This document shows positions 8,702 to 15,964 of a stretch of DNA of 51,526 bases, piece after piece. This stretch comes from CAYPZT01 sp964415435 (GTDB lineage: Bacteria; Patescibacteriota; Microgenomatia; UBA1406; GWC2-37-13): positions 1 through 51,526 of the forward strand of contig CAYPZT010000003.1 of NCBI GenBank assembly GCA_964415435.1, in the 5' to 3' direction. Both the position numbers and the translations under genes were made by a program. Position 1 is the first letter of the stretch. Each line of letters begins with the position of its first letter. Below the pieces are notes generated by a model. That model was not told the DNA's origin and did not search any database. It was given only the letters and a program-made list of their open reading frames with translations.

Positions 8702-9076
8702 ATGAAGCGTTACTTTCCATATATAGTCGTACTGTTTCTTCTCGTAGTCAGCTTCTACCTCGGCCGCACAAGTTTAGATAATGATGTGCCTATTCCAAAT
8801 CCGATAGCACCGGCTACCTGCGGTGTGCAGGAATGCCATGGACTTGACCTGACCTGCGGCTCCGATGTTCCGCAAGCCTGTACCGCCATGTACCAACTGG
8901 GTGACGGCTGCATGCAGTTTTTTGAGTGTGAAACGGCAAACGGCCAATGCGGTCCGAAGGAAAATACGAAGTTTGCTGCGTGCAAGACATGTGTAGAACA
9001 GTGTATGGTTAAGGCGAACGATCTTAAAGATCCAAGCGAAGTATTCTCCTGTGAATCCGAATGTGTAGGAAAGTGA
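8702..9076 (+). CDS. Exported cysteine-rich small protein, 124 aa
   Basis: I do not recognise the family. Residues 6-20 form an uncleaved-looking signal anchor (YIVVLFLLVVSFYLG), followed by about 100 residues outside the membrane with 12 cysteines, many in pairs such as CGVQEC, CKTC and CESEC. An even number of Cys in an exported protein suggests six disulfides and a compact knotted domain. The DsbA-like thiol oxidoreductase at 35.1 kb could oxidise it. It lies between the GT-C gene and a convergent 56-residue membrane protein. Confidence 0.7.
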   Translation: MKRYFPYIVVLFLLVVSFYLGRTSLDNDVPIPNPIAPATCGVQECHGLDLTCGSDVPQACTAMYQLGDGCMQFFECETANGQCGPKENTKFAACKTCVEQCMVKANDLKDPSEVFSCESECVGK

Positions 9077-9077
9077 A

Positions 9078-9248
9078 TTACTTTGTTACCGAATAAGAAG
9101 AGGCATCTACTGCCTTATCCTGTCTCTCCGCAAAAACCGCAACAAACATCATAAGAACGAGCGGTACCAAGATAAGAAAAAATATAAATTTAATGAATGG
9201 AAACTCAAGTTTTGCTGTCTTTCTGCGGGAAGTCTTTTTCTTTGCCAT
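9078..9248 (-). CDS. Small single-pass membrane protein, 56 aa
   Basis: This short ORF starts MAKKKTSRRKTAK, a strongly basic head, followed by one hydrophobic helix (residues about 18-40, FIKFIFFLILVPLVLMMFV) and a short polar tail. The positive head predicts an inside N-terminus. It ends one base from the stop of the convergent Cys-rich gene and is the last of three small minus-strand membrane-protein genes. The function is unknown; the coding call rests on composition and tight packing. Confidence 0.6.
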   Translation of the reverse strand: MAKKKTSRRKTAKLEFPFIKFIFFLILVPLVLMMFVAVFAERQDKAVDASSYSVTK

Positions 9249-9340
9249 ACCAAAAATATACTACAGTGTTTTTTTAGATGCAAGTGTATTCATTCATAAG
9301 GTAACCATCTCGTCAAACTGAAAGTTAGTTGTAATTTCTC

Positions 9341-9490
9341 TCAATTGTTTTTTCTGTTTTTAGATGGATTGCCAAATCTTAAAGGTGCCGATTGCCGACT
9401 CAGATAGTACAGCACTCCCGTAAGAAGCAGAATCAGAAACAAGAAAAAAAATACCACATATATTATTTTATTAGGAAGTTTTACTTTCAT
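9341..9490 (-). CDS. Small single-pass membrane protein, 49 aa
   Basis: This 49-residue ORF begins MKVKLPNKIIYVV, has one hydrophobic helix (about residues 9-30, rich in Phe and Leu) and a basic tail ending SKNRKNN. Its ATG lies 11 bases after the stop of the upstream minus-strand gene, which suggests the same transcript. No family is recognised. About 90 bp without a visible gene separate it from the next small gene. Confidence 0.5.
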   Translation of the reverse strand: MKVKLPNKIIYVVFFFLFLILLLTGVLYYLSRQSAPLRFGNPSKNRKNN

Positions 9491-9501
9491 AGAAACACTT
9501 T

Positions 9502-10113
9502 TTAGTAAAATTTAACAGTATTAGTCATATGGTCAAATATTTTATTGAGTTCTTCATTTGAATACTGCGTGCTGTTATATTTTTCCGGAACCATACCCAA
9601 AACAAAATAAAACTGTCCTTTTTTAACCATTATAGTAAACGAATGATTGTCGTCGACGGGTACTAGTTTTTTTCCAGGAAAACCTCCAATCAGCACATTC
9701 TCTGCAAATTTTTCTTCTGGGCATGTTTTCTGAAAGCTACCGCAATAGTACATAGACACTATCTGTTCAATCGTCTGACCTGTGTAATAGGTACTTATCT
9801 GAATGGGATATATTCCTTCATATTTTTTATCAGCAGGCATAAACCCAGTCACGTCGCCGCCCTCAATAACTTCCTCCGTTATATTCCATCCCTGGGGATA
9901 ATCGATAGTGTAAGTAACCCTACCTCCACCTGCCATATAGCTTTGCCATTCTGTTACCCTTAGACCATTAGTTACGGTAGTTTTACGAGAGACCTCTTTT
10001 TCCTCCGAGTTTTTCAGTAAGTCCACAGACAGCAGCTTCGCGATTAACCCAACTGTAAGTAAAAAAACCAAAACTATTATGAAGATTTGATCCAACACGA
10101 TTTTCTTTGACAT
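9502..10113 (-). CDS. Membrane-anchored hypothetical protein, 203 aa
   Basis: Residues 9-29 form a signal anchor (QIFIIVLVFLLTVGLIAKLL). The remaining 170 residues would lie outside the cell. They begin around TYTIDYPQGWNITEE, a Y-P-x-G-W motif common at the start of PsbP-like/DUF1795-like domains of exported lipoproteins, and contain a Cys pair (YYCGSFQKTCPEE) that could form a disulfide. The fold guess is weak and no function follows from it. Two smaller membrane-protein genes follow on the same strand. Confidence 0.65.
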   Translation of the reverse strand: MSKKIVLDQIFIIVLVFLLTVGLIAKLLSVDLLKNSEEKEVSRKTTVTNGLRVTEWQSYMAGGGRVTYTIDYPQGWNITEEVIEGGDVTGFMPADKKYEGIYPIQISTYYTGQTIEQIVSMYYCGSFQKTCPEEKFAENVLIGGFPGKKLVPVDDNHSFTIMVKKGQFYFVLGMVPEKYNSTQYSNEELNKIFDHMTNTVKFY

Positions 10114-10154
10114 TACAATGAGTATAGCAAAATATATCTTTAGTCTTTTTGTAG

Positions 10155-10916
10155 TTAGTTTTTACCTATTTGTTCTTTTGCGAAGTCGTAAAATGAATCC
10201 CGCATTATTTTCGAGTGTTCCTCAACCGTATAGCGGTGATCGGCACCACTTACTCCCACAAGCTGTGAACCTGCGATAAGAGACGCGAGCTTCTCGCTCT
10301 GAGAGTAGGGCACAGTCTCGTCTGCTTTCCCGTGCACAATGAGTGTCGGGATTTTTATTTTTGTTGCCGCCGCGTATGCATCATTGTTTTTGAAGTCCTC
10401 GGCAAAACTCCATCCCAGCCTGAGCGTTGTACCACCATCTTCGTATGGTCTGTAGCCGTTTTGCTTCCATTCGTCAAGTTCCTTTTCTGACAATAAATTC
10501 TTTTCCACTTCCCAGAAATCAGAAACGGGTGACTTGAGCATGAGAAACGATAGTTCATCGGTTTTTGAGGCGGACATGGTACTTGATATGCCGCCAAACG
10601 ATGAACCTAAAAGGCCAATTTTTTGATAACCAAGCTTTTTGACAAACTTGACTGCATTCAGAATATCGTCAACCGCCTCGGTTACTGTTATATCTTCAAA
10701 CTTTCCTTCGCTGTCTCCGTGTCCCCAGAAGTCAAACAGGAATGTCGGAATATTTACCTCGCCAAGCATATCTGCCAGCATGACAAAGTTTTTGGTATTT
10801 TTGTTTGAGGTAAACCCATGGGCCATAATCACAATCCATTCCTTGTTGCCGGTTTCGTTGAGAATAGCTGCGAGCCCGTCTCCTTTGGAGTTTGTAAAAG
10901 TCAGATTCTTATACAT
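10155..10916 (-). CDS. Alpha/beta hydrolase (serine hydrolase)
   Basis: A 253-residue alpha/beta hydrolase. The visible triad is Ser in GLLGSSFGGISS (G-x-S-x-G), Asp in LIVHGKADETVP and His in GADHRYT. The oxyanion region is MAHGFTSNKNTKN, followed by FDFWGHGDSEG, as in Hydrolase_4/S33-like esterases and acyl-peptidases. No signal peptide is present, so it is cytosolic; the substrate is unknown. The frame extends 15 codons upstream, but ATG 10916 is chosen because it begins the conserved beta strand and lies 10 nt after a good promoter. Confidence 0.85.
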   Translation of the reverse strand: MYKNLTFTNSKGDGLAAILNETGNKEWIVIMAHGFTSNKNTKNFVMLADMLGEVNIPTFLFDFWGHGDSEGKFEDITVTEAVDDILNAVKFVKKLGYQKIGLLGSSFGGISSTMSASKTDELSFLMLKSPVSDFWEVEKNLLSEKELDEWKQNGYRPYEDGGTTLRLGWSFAEDFKNNDAYAAATKIKIPTLIVHGKADETVPYSQSEKLASLIAGSQLVGVSGADHRYTVEEHSKIMRDSFYDFAKEQIGKN

Positions 10917-10926
10917 ACTAGTCACT

Positions 10927-10955
10927 ATTTTACTGTCGTACCAGTATAACTGCAA
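10927..10955 (-). promoter_or_regulatory. Promoter of the alpha/beta hydrolase gene
   Basis: On the minus strand TTGCAG (10950-10955) and TAAAAT (10927-10932) are separated by exactly 17 nt. The -10 box ends 10 nt before the ATG, so the message would start about 3 nt upstream of it. Confidence 0.55.
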
Positions 10956-11003
10956 GAACATGAATCAGAATGGGGGGGTTAACGCCGTCCGAAGCTTCAG
11001 TAA

Positions 11004-11249
11004 AGACGGGAGCTGGATACCGTAATTGGCTCGGACCTATTTAGCCAGGACGAGTATATCAAACAATATCTACTCGACCCTGATTTGTCTCTTATTTCTA
11101 AAATAAAAATCGGTCTGCGCTATTACATTACAGCCCAGCCTGATTTGATTTTACAACTTACTATCTTCAAAGGCTACTTGAAGGAAATCAATCCCTTTCT
11201 ATATATGGAGGTATTCGGTAAGGATCGCAAAGATAGTAAAAAGTGGTAA
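11004..11249 (+). pseudogene. Start-less coding remnant, about 81 codons
   Basis: An open frame of 81 codons between in-frame stops has protein-like composition (for example QDEYIKQYLLDPDL and LQLTIFKGYLKEINPFLYME) but no ATG, GTG or TTG start before most of its length. It looks like the 3' end of a gene whose 5' part was lost. I do not recognise the family. Together with flanking bases it occupies the 10917-11353 stretch, which otherwise holds no gene. The left inverted-repeat arm lies inside its beginning. Confidence 0.35.
11014..11040. repeat. Left arm of imperfect inverted repeat bounding the AT-rich island
   Basis: TGGATACCG (11014-11022) and CGGACCTAT (11032-11040) recur inverted at 12983-13004, with a 9-nt interval here and a 4-nt interval there. 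The arms enclose the two HEPN-like genes. Confidence 0.5.
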
Positions 11250-11353
11250 TATTTGGGTACCGAATGATCTCTGCGGTGAAGGTACCTTACTTTTAGGGAA
11301 CTGACAGCGCCAAATACTAGTTAGTGATCTGTCTTAGCCATAGGGATCGCTTT

Positions 11354-12067
11354 ATGAAAAATATAGATGATTTTTTATCTGGGTTAGTATCTGGACCAAC
11401 TCATATCATATCTAACCCAAACACCATTGAAGACCTTCAGAAACGAGGTGTTAAGTTTGACGAAAGGCCCAAAAAAACAGAGACTCAGTTCTTAGATGAG
11501 CTTTTCGATGAACGAAGGAAAACATCTACTGCGTTGATTCATAGATTTCCAAACGCACCACAAATAGCTATTCCTACAATAGAGTTTTTATATGATGAGA
11601 TTAGAGAGTGCATACTTTTTAGTCAATTTGGTGCAGCGATATCACTTAGTGCAGTACTTGTAGAATTCTCATTAAAGCATGCGATTGTTAAAAAAACTCG
11701 TGGAAATGCATACGATAAAGCAGAATGGGATCGAATTGAAAATATGGAGTTAGGTCTAACAATAGCTGAAGCTAAAGAATTAGGAATAATTAGTACTAAA
11801 CAAGAAGAAGCACTCAAGAGTTTTAAAAACACAGTTAGAAATCCTTACCTTCACTACAATATAAAAAAGATAACTAAAAGAGTCGCCGCTGATAAAGTCA
11901 AAAAGATTGACGTAATTACTCAGAAGGTGGAGGAGCTAGATATTCCAGCTGAAGATAATCCTGTTCTCTGGGGATTTGCAAAAAAGTTTGTTGACCGAGA
12001 AACCGTATTCGATGTATTCGCCTTTGCAGATAAAATTGTTAAAGAGTTGTTTGAAGAAAAAAGATGA
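11354..12067 (+). CDS. HEPN-like protein, first gene of a two-gene island
   Basis: A 237-residue, largely helical soluble protein. Residues 82-113 (EIRECILFSQFGAAISLSAV and on) resemble the first helices of HEPN/DUF4145-like domains. FKNTVRNPYLH (157-167) carries R-N-x3-H (Arg162, His167), the Rx4-6H motif of HEPN ribonucleases and nucleotidyltransferase partners, after the typical AKELGIISTKQEEAL lead-in. These matches are by eye. The ATG at 11354 has AGGGA nearby; 10 codons of upstream frame were not used. It overlaps the next gene by 4 bp (ATGA). Codon use is visibly more AT-rich than its neighbours, suggesting transfer. HEPN proteins commonly act in toxin-antitoxin or antiphage systems, but a role here is inference. 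Confidence 0.7.
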   Translation: MKNIDDFLSGLVSGPTHIISNPNTIEDLQKRGVKFDERPKKTETQFLDELFDERRKTSTALIHRFPNAPQIAIPTIEFLYDEIRECILFSQFGAAISLSAVLVEFSLKHAIVKKTRGNAYDKAEWDRIENMELGLTIAEAKELGIISTKQEEALKSFKNTVRNPYLHYNIKKITKRVAADKVKKIDVITQKVEELDIPAEDNPVLWGFAKKFVDRETVFDVFAFADKIVKELFEEKR

Positions 12068-12981
12068 CAGATTACAAAATGGAGTTTAATGAAACTATTG
12101 GAATAAGCGACAGCTTAAGTGGAGTTATGAGAAAAATGGTGGATGTAGGGACCGAAGATATCGTCATTGCTAGATTTTGGGTACAGAACTTCTCGATTCT
12201 AGAAAAGACTTCTTTTGATACGTCTACCAAAGCAAAGATTGAGAAGGTATTAAAACAACTTGCAGAAGATATGTTGTCTCTTAGAGGAGACATAATGGAT
12301 TATGCTGCAGAAGTGAAAAGATACTTCGAAGGCGTCCAATCTGGGGATTTCTACGAAGTGAAAGATAACATCGAGTATTTTAAAGAAGTATTTCATGGTA
12401 AGAAACTAGCTGAAAACTTCTATTTTCATGCCGAGTTGTGTAAAAGAGATGCTTTCAGGTTAATGCGTATAGCTTTACCAGGAGCATCCAGATTTACTTG
12501 GGAAGAGTTGTATCGACATACCAAAAAGGATAGAGCAAATTTAAGCAGATTGACCACAAGCTTTGATATTAATTGGGAAAATTTGCTGGTAATTAAGGGA
12601 ATCAGAGGAGTTATAGAACATAGTGATGACGAGAATGATTTTGACATTACCGATATTAAATTAGAGAAGACCGAAAAAGGTACCGCTTTTCATCAACCAT
12701 ATTTTATTTATCCTGAAGAAGTTAAAATCAAAGCCTTAGATGGTCAGGAAAAGATAGTCAAAATTAAGGATGAAACTGTAATTGATCTCCTAGATAAACA
12801 TTTCTGGGCAATTTTTAACATATGTGAAAGCTCTGCAGTTTATCCATTACTAGCTAATCTAGATGCAAACTGGCAACCAAAACTAATTGCGATGCAGCAT
12901 TATGATCCAAAATGTCCTGTACAATGGGTCGTAGAACCAACCAGTAATCCAAGAAGAACGGTAAACCATCCTCCCGTATAA
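12064..12981 (+). CDS. Hypothetical protein with possible second HEPN-like motif
   Basis: A 305-residue soluble protein, mostly helical in the first 190 residues, with a basic Pro-rich C-terminus. I do not recognise the family. Residues 170-186 (NWENLLVIKGIRGVIEH) end in R-x4-H (Arg181, His186) followed by acidic residues, as HEPN motifs often are, but Gly rather than Asn follows the Arg. C-terminal residues 208-298 include FHQPYFIYPEE and HYDPKCPVQWVV. Its ATG overlaps the stop of the first gene by 4 bp, so the two are translationally coupled. AT-rich codon use is shared with that partner. Confidence 0.65.
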   Translation: MTDYKMEFNETIGISDSLSGVMRKMVDVGTEDIVIARFWVQNFSILEKTSFDTSTKAKIEKVLKQLAEDMLSLRGDIMDYAAEVKRYFEGVQSGDFYEVKDNIEYFKEVFHGKKLAENFYFHAELCKRDAFRLMRIALPGASRFTWEELYRHTKKDRANLSRLTTSFDINWENLLVIKGIRGVIEHSDDENDFDITDIKLEKTEKGTAFHQPYFIYPEEVKIKALDGQEKIVKIKDETVIDLLDKHFWAIFNICESSAVYPLLANLDANWQPKLIAMQHYDPKCPVQWVVEPTSNPRRTVNHPPV

Positions 12982-12982
12982 G

Positions 12983-13004
12983 ATAGGTCCGATTCCGGTA
13001 TCCA
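12983..13004. repeat. Right arm of imperfect inverted repeat bounding the AT-rich island
   Basis: ATAGGTCCG (12983-12991) and CGGTATCCA (12996-13004) are the inverted copies of the two 9-bp blocks at 11014-11040. The arm starts 2 bp after the stop of the second island gene. Confidence 0.5.
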
Positions 13005-13033
13005 ATGTCTAAAATCTCCAGGCTAGCTCTAAA

Positions 13034-13060
13034 AATCGAAAAAACCTGGTTAGAACCAGG
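13034..13060 (-). terminator. Rho-independent terminator after the GIY-YIG gene
   Basis: Read on the minus strand, CCTGGT-TCTA-ACCAGG (13045-13060) is a perfect 6-bp stem with a 4-nt loop, followed directly by a T-rich run (13034-13044). It lies 26 bp past the stop of the GIY-YIG gene. Between 12981 and 13086 nothing else is seen. Confidence 0.65.
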
Positions 13061-13085
13061 CTAAAGGTTAATTTCAAGGCAAAAT

Positions 13086-13334
13086 TTAATGCTTACTTTG
13101 AAAATATTCTTTAAGCTTTCTTCTGCCGGCTCCGCTTTTCCAATATAATTCTCGTTTCTTGGCATCGGTACTTGTTTTAAATTCTTCTTTGAAAAGTAAT
13201 TTAAATGGATATCTGTACTTAGTTGATTTTACTAAGCCAGAATTATGTTGTTTAAATCTTCTATCAAAATTGTCCGTATAACCCACATATGTCCTTTGAT
13301 CTTTTTGACTAAGGAGTATGTAAACAGTAAACAT
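13086..13334 (-). CDS. GIY-YIG nuclease-superfamily small protein (UPF0213/URI-like)
   Basis: An 82-residue stand-alone GIY-YIG domain. The N-terminal VYILLSQKDQRTYVGYTDN carries the paired motif (Y-I-L and Y-V-G), followed by the Arg-bearing helix NFDRRFKQHNSG and the conserved KSGAGRRKLKEY end. This is the single-domain group often annotated as excinuclease ABC subunit C-like. Members are short putative endonucleases; some act in DNA repair and many are uncharacterised. It sits just downstream of tRNA-Gly on the same strand, and a terminator follows it. Confidence 0.85.
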   Translation of the reverse strand: MFTVYILLSQKDQRTYVGYTDNFDRRFKQHNSGLVKSTKYRYPFKLLFKEEFKTSTDAKKRELYWKSGAGRRKLKEYFQSKH

Positions 13335-13355
13335 AAGAAGATTGTTGGAGCGGGC

Positions 13356-13398
13356 CGCCCTTTGGGCGAGCCTCGCTCATCCGCTCCGCCTTTGGCGG
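13356..13398. repeat. Two GC-rich hairpins between tRNA-Gly and the GIY-YIG gene
   Basis: CGCCC-TTT-GGGCG (13356-13368) and CCGCC-TTT-GGCGG (13386-13398) are two similar perfect hairpins with the same loop, very GC-rich against an AT-rich background. They could terminate or help process the tRNA transcript, but neither is followed by a T-run. Confidence 0.5.
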
Positions 13399-13406
13399 GC
13401 GAGATG

Positions 13407-13477
13407 AGCGGGATACGGGAGTCGAACCCGTCTCTACTCCTTGGAAGGGAGTTATTGAACCGCTCAACTAATCCCGC
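13407..13477 (-). tRNA. tRNA-Gly (anticodon UCC)
   Basis: The minus strand folds as a class I tRNA of 71 nt: acceptor GCGGGAT/ATCCCGC, D stem GTTG/CAAT, anticodon stem ACTCC/GGAGT with loop CTTCCAA (anticodon TCC), 4-nt variable loop, and T stem ACGGG/CCCGT with loop TTCGACT. The discriminator is U, as usual for bacterial tRNA-Gly. CCA is not encoded. Confidence 0.96.
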
Positions 13478-13501
13478 TTGAGGTCTAGTTAGTATACCAA
13501 A

Positions 13502-15067
13502 TTATGGCTTCATTTTATATATTCTGTTGAGAACCACACCGCTTCTTTCGACTGTGTGTATGAGCTTTCCTCGTATCATCTGCTCACTGCTTCTCACCGG
13601 TGTACCGCAGATCACGTATTCGGCTTTTTTAAGATCATCTGTATTTTTGAGCCATGAGGGATAAAAATAATAGGCAGTCTGTGCATTGCCGCAAGTATAG
13701 ACAAATGTATCTTTACCATGGTCAGCTTTGCCAATAAGCCACTCGGCCGCTTCACGATTTGAAAGCGCCCAGTCGCCGGTTGGAAACAGCTTGGCACCTT
13801 TTCCGGTGCCGCCGACCAGCTCATTGAGATAAATGTATCCGTATGGGAAAAGCTTTGTGGTCTGTACGGCGACGATCACCATGTTAACCGCGATGAGTCC
13901 GAAAACAAAAAGTTTTATCTTTGCATTTTTTACACGAATCCACAGACCGACGAGGCCTACTGCGGCGAGTATGGCCAATAGGGGATAGATATAAAGGTAA
14001 TGACGGATGAGACTCACCGGATTAAATACAAGGTACAGGGACAGGTTGGCTATGATGGCAGTCCAGCAAAGAATAACGAGATTTACAAATTTTTTCTTTC
14101 TGACTGCAAGCCATGAACAGGCGCTCAGGAGTAATATAAACAGGGGAGTCTTTACAAGAAACATGACCGGTATGTACGAGCGCGGCAGATCGTTGCCCGC
14201 ATATGTTTTTCCAGCAAAAATTACGTTACCATTCCACGGAAACTCCTTACCAACCTTAAAGAGTAAAATAAACCGTTTGAAAAAGCTGCTCCCAAGATAT
14301 GGCCAAGTTACGCTCATGGTAAAGAGAGCCACCAGTATGATAATGCCTATGAAGCCTGCAGTTTCGACAAGCAGTGTTGTCAGTTGTTTTCTTTTCATGC
14401 GCCGAACTTTTGGCAATACGCTTATGCACAGATATACAAGAAAAATCGGATAGAGTGTGAACCCGACAATCCTTCCTCCCTGAGTCAGACCAAACAAAAT
14501 CCCAAGTATGATGGCACTCCAGAACGTGCGCTTGCCGGAAAGGAAGAAAATCGCACATATGCTCAGAATATAAAAAACCGCAAATGGTATGTCTTTTGGG
14601 TTGACGGGCATGTTTCCCAGAAATACCGGCGTAAGAAGTAAGAACACAGGGGGAATAACGGCAAGGATCCGATTGCGGGTTACCGTGTAGAACAAAATAT
14701 AGACGACAGCCAGCACAAGGCAAGAGAACAAAAGATTATAAAGATGATACAGTTCATATAATTGCTGCGGGTTTAAAATCCGTAGTACCATGCCGTATGT
14801 ATTGTTATAGAAAACGTTCACATCCTCCGGTGACGACTGAAAGAGCAAACTGTGCGATATATCCGGATCGACATTATTTGTCAGGAGATGGGTATAGAGC
14901 GCATCAGCACGGCCAAAAACCCGCTCCTCGTCATAGGTAATGCCATACCCCCTGTAGGTCACAAAGGAAAAGACAATATATACAGTCAGCAGAATTAAAA
15001 AGAGTGCATGGCTCAGTATCCTCATACGAAGGCTATTATATACATGTTTATTCCCTATTTCTTTCAT
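13502..15067 (-). CDS. GT-C family membrane glycosyltransferase (PMT-like)
   Basis: A 521-residue multi-pass protein with about 11-12 helices. After the first helix, YRGYGITYDEE holds the acidic pair Asp46-Glu47 expected for GT-C catalysis. MPVNPKDIPFA later marks the second conserved loop. A soluble tail of about 130 residues begins near PYGYIYLNELVGG. It probably transfers sugars from polyprenyl-phosphate donors outside the membrane. A second possible start at 15025 (MRILSHALF) lies 9 nt after a minus-strand TATAAT and may be the true one. The gene is oriented away from tRNA-Gly's 5' side and ends 25 bp from it. Confidence 0.82.
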   Translation of the reverse strand: MKEIGNKHVYNSLRMRILSHALFLILLTVYIVFSFVTYRGYGITYDEERVFGRADALYTHLLTNNVDPDISHSLLFQSSPEDVNVFYNNTYGMVLRILNPQQLYELYHLYNLLFSCLVLAVVYILFYTVTRNRILAVIPPVFLLLTPVFLGNMPVNPKDIPFAVFYILSICAIFFLSGKRTFWSAIILGILFGLTQGGRIVGFTLYPIFLVYLCISVLPKVRRMKRKQLTTLLVETAGFIGIIILVALFTMSVTWPYLGSSFFKRFILLFKVGKEFPWNGNVIFAGKTYAGNDLPRSYIPVMFLVKTPLFILLLSACSWLAVRKKKFVNLVILCWTAIIANLSLYLVFNPVSLIRHYLYIYPLLAILAAVGLVGLWIRVKNAKIKLFVFGLIAVNMVIVAVQTTKLFPYGYIYLNELVGGTGKGAKLFPTGDWALSNREAAEWLIGKADHGKDTFVYTCGNAQTAYYFYPSWLKNTDDLKKAEYVICGTPVRSSEQMIRGKLIHTVERSGVVLNRIYKMKP

Positions 15068-15099
15068 TTTACTTATACGGGACAGGTATAGTAAAACGC

Positions 15100-15207
15100 A
15101 TGAGGTGTAAGATTTGCGGGTACACAGCCAAGACGAGAAAACGGCTCTTCACCCACAGGAAAGAGTGGGTTGAACTGCACAGCGTTCTCGGCAGGATGAA
15201 TTTATGA
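15100..15207 (+). CDS. Tiny zinc-finger-like protein, 35 aa
   Basis: The ORF encodes a 35-residue peptide with C-x2-C-x12-H-x7-H (Cys3, Cys6, His19, His27): MRCKICGYTAKTRKR begins it. The spacing is close to a C2H2 finger, and the peptide is strongly basic. A plus-strand TATAGT ends 8 nt before the ATG. It lies between two minus-strand genes, and its last 6 bp overlap the stop of the nucleotidyltransferase gene. The open frame extends further upstream, but that part is antisense to the GT-C start. Function unknown; nucleic-acid binding is inference. Confidence 0.5.
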   Translation: MRCKICGYTAKTRKRLFTHRKEWVELHSVLGRMNL

Positions 15208-15957
15208 GCTGTCTTTTGTCAGGTAGATTTTCTGGCTCTCCTCGAGCTCTTCCATTTTGTTTATTCCGAGTCCGACTTCATGAAACGATACTTTGTGCGC
15301 AAACACTTTTTTTTGGTCTGCAACAGCCAGGCCGATTACGTCAGTAATATAATACTCACCCGAAATAGGGGAGGGAGTTATCTTTCTAAGCGCTTCCTTC
15401 AAAAACTCAGTTTTAAAAAGGTAAAATCCTGGGTTTATCTCCTGTATCGCAAGCTCTGCGGGTGTCGCATCTTTCTGCTCCACAATGGCCTTGACGTGAC
15501 CTTTGCTGTCCCGGACTATCCGCCCCCATGCAAGTTTTGAAGCATCGGGATAGTCTGTCGTGAGAAGCGAGACAGTTGCATTCTCCTGTATATGTTTCTC
15601 GATAAAGCCCTGTACTGTCTCTTTTTTATAAAACATTGTATGGTCACCGTAACAGACGAGGACTGACTGCGGCATTAGGCCCAGTTCCGTTATTTTTTCG
15701 ATGCCTGCCGCAACTGCATGGCCCGTACCAAGCTGATCCTTTTGAAATGCATACTCAACGCTATAATTTTGCAGCGTTTGCTTTACACTTTCGGAGTACG
15801 CACCTACCACAACAACAGTTTTATCAGTAACCCCATCCAAGAGTTCCACGCCGTATACGATGAGGGGTTTGTTGAGAAAAGGAAGTGTTACTTTGTTTCT
15901 GTCGGTTGATTTAATACGTGTTCCCTTACCTGCCGCAAGAAGAATGGAAATAATCAT
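15202..15957 (-). CDS. Sugar-1-phosphate nucleotidyltransferase (GlmU N-domain-like)
   Basis: A 251-residue NTP_transferase. The start IISILLAAGKGTRIKS is the nucleotide-binding signature G-x-G-T-R. FQKDQLGTGHAVAAG and VCYGDHTMF are as in the uridylyltransferase half of GlmU, and EINPGFYLFK is also conserved. The acetyltransferase left-handed beta-helix of full GlmU is absent. It likely makes a UDP-sugar, such as UDP-GlcNAc, for the adjacent GalE and the glycosyltransferases. ATG 15957 is chosen over a 32-codon upstream extension because it begins the fold and has GGTGAGG at proper spacing, one of few Shine-Dalgarno sites here. It starts 7 bp after galE. Confidence 0.88.
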   Translation of the reverse strand: MIISILLAAGKGTRIKSTDRNKVTLPFLNKPLIVYGVELLDGVTDKTVVVVGAYSESVKQTLQNYSVEYAFQKDQLGTGHAVAAGIEKITELGLMPQSVLVCYGDHTMFYKKETVQGFIEKHIQENATVSLLTTDYPDASKLAWGRIVRDSKGHVKAIVEQKDATPAELAIQEINPGFYLFKTEFLKEALRKITPSPISGEYYITDVIGLAVADQKKVFAHKVSFHEVGLGINKMEELEESQKIYLTKDSS

Positions 15958-15964
15958 ATATGCC

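Noticed and set aside
10639..11025. 128-codon plus-strand ORF antisense to the alpha/beta hydrolase
   Set aside because: It is the shadow of a gene with a full catalytic triad; its product is low-complexity Ser/Pro with no domain.
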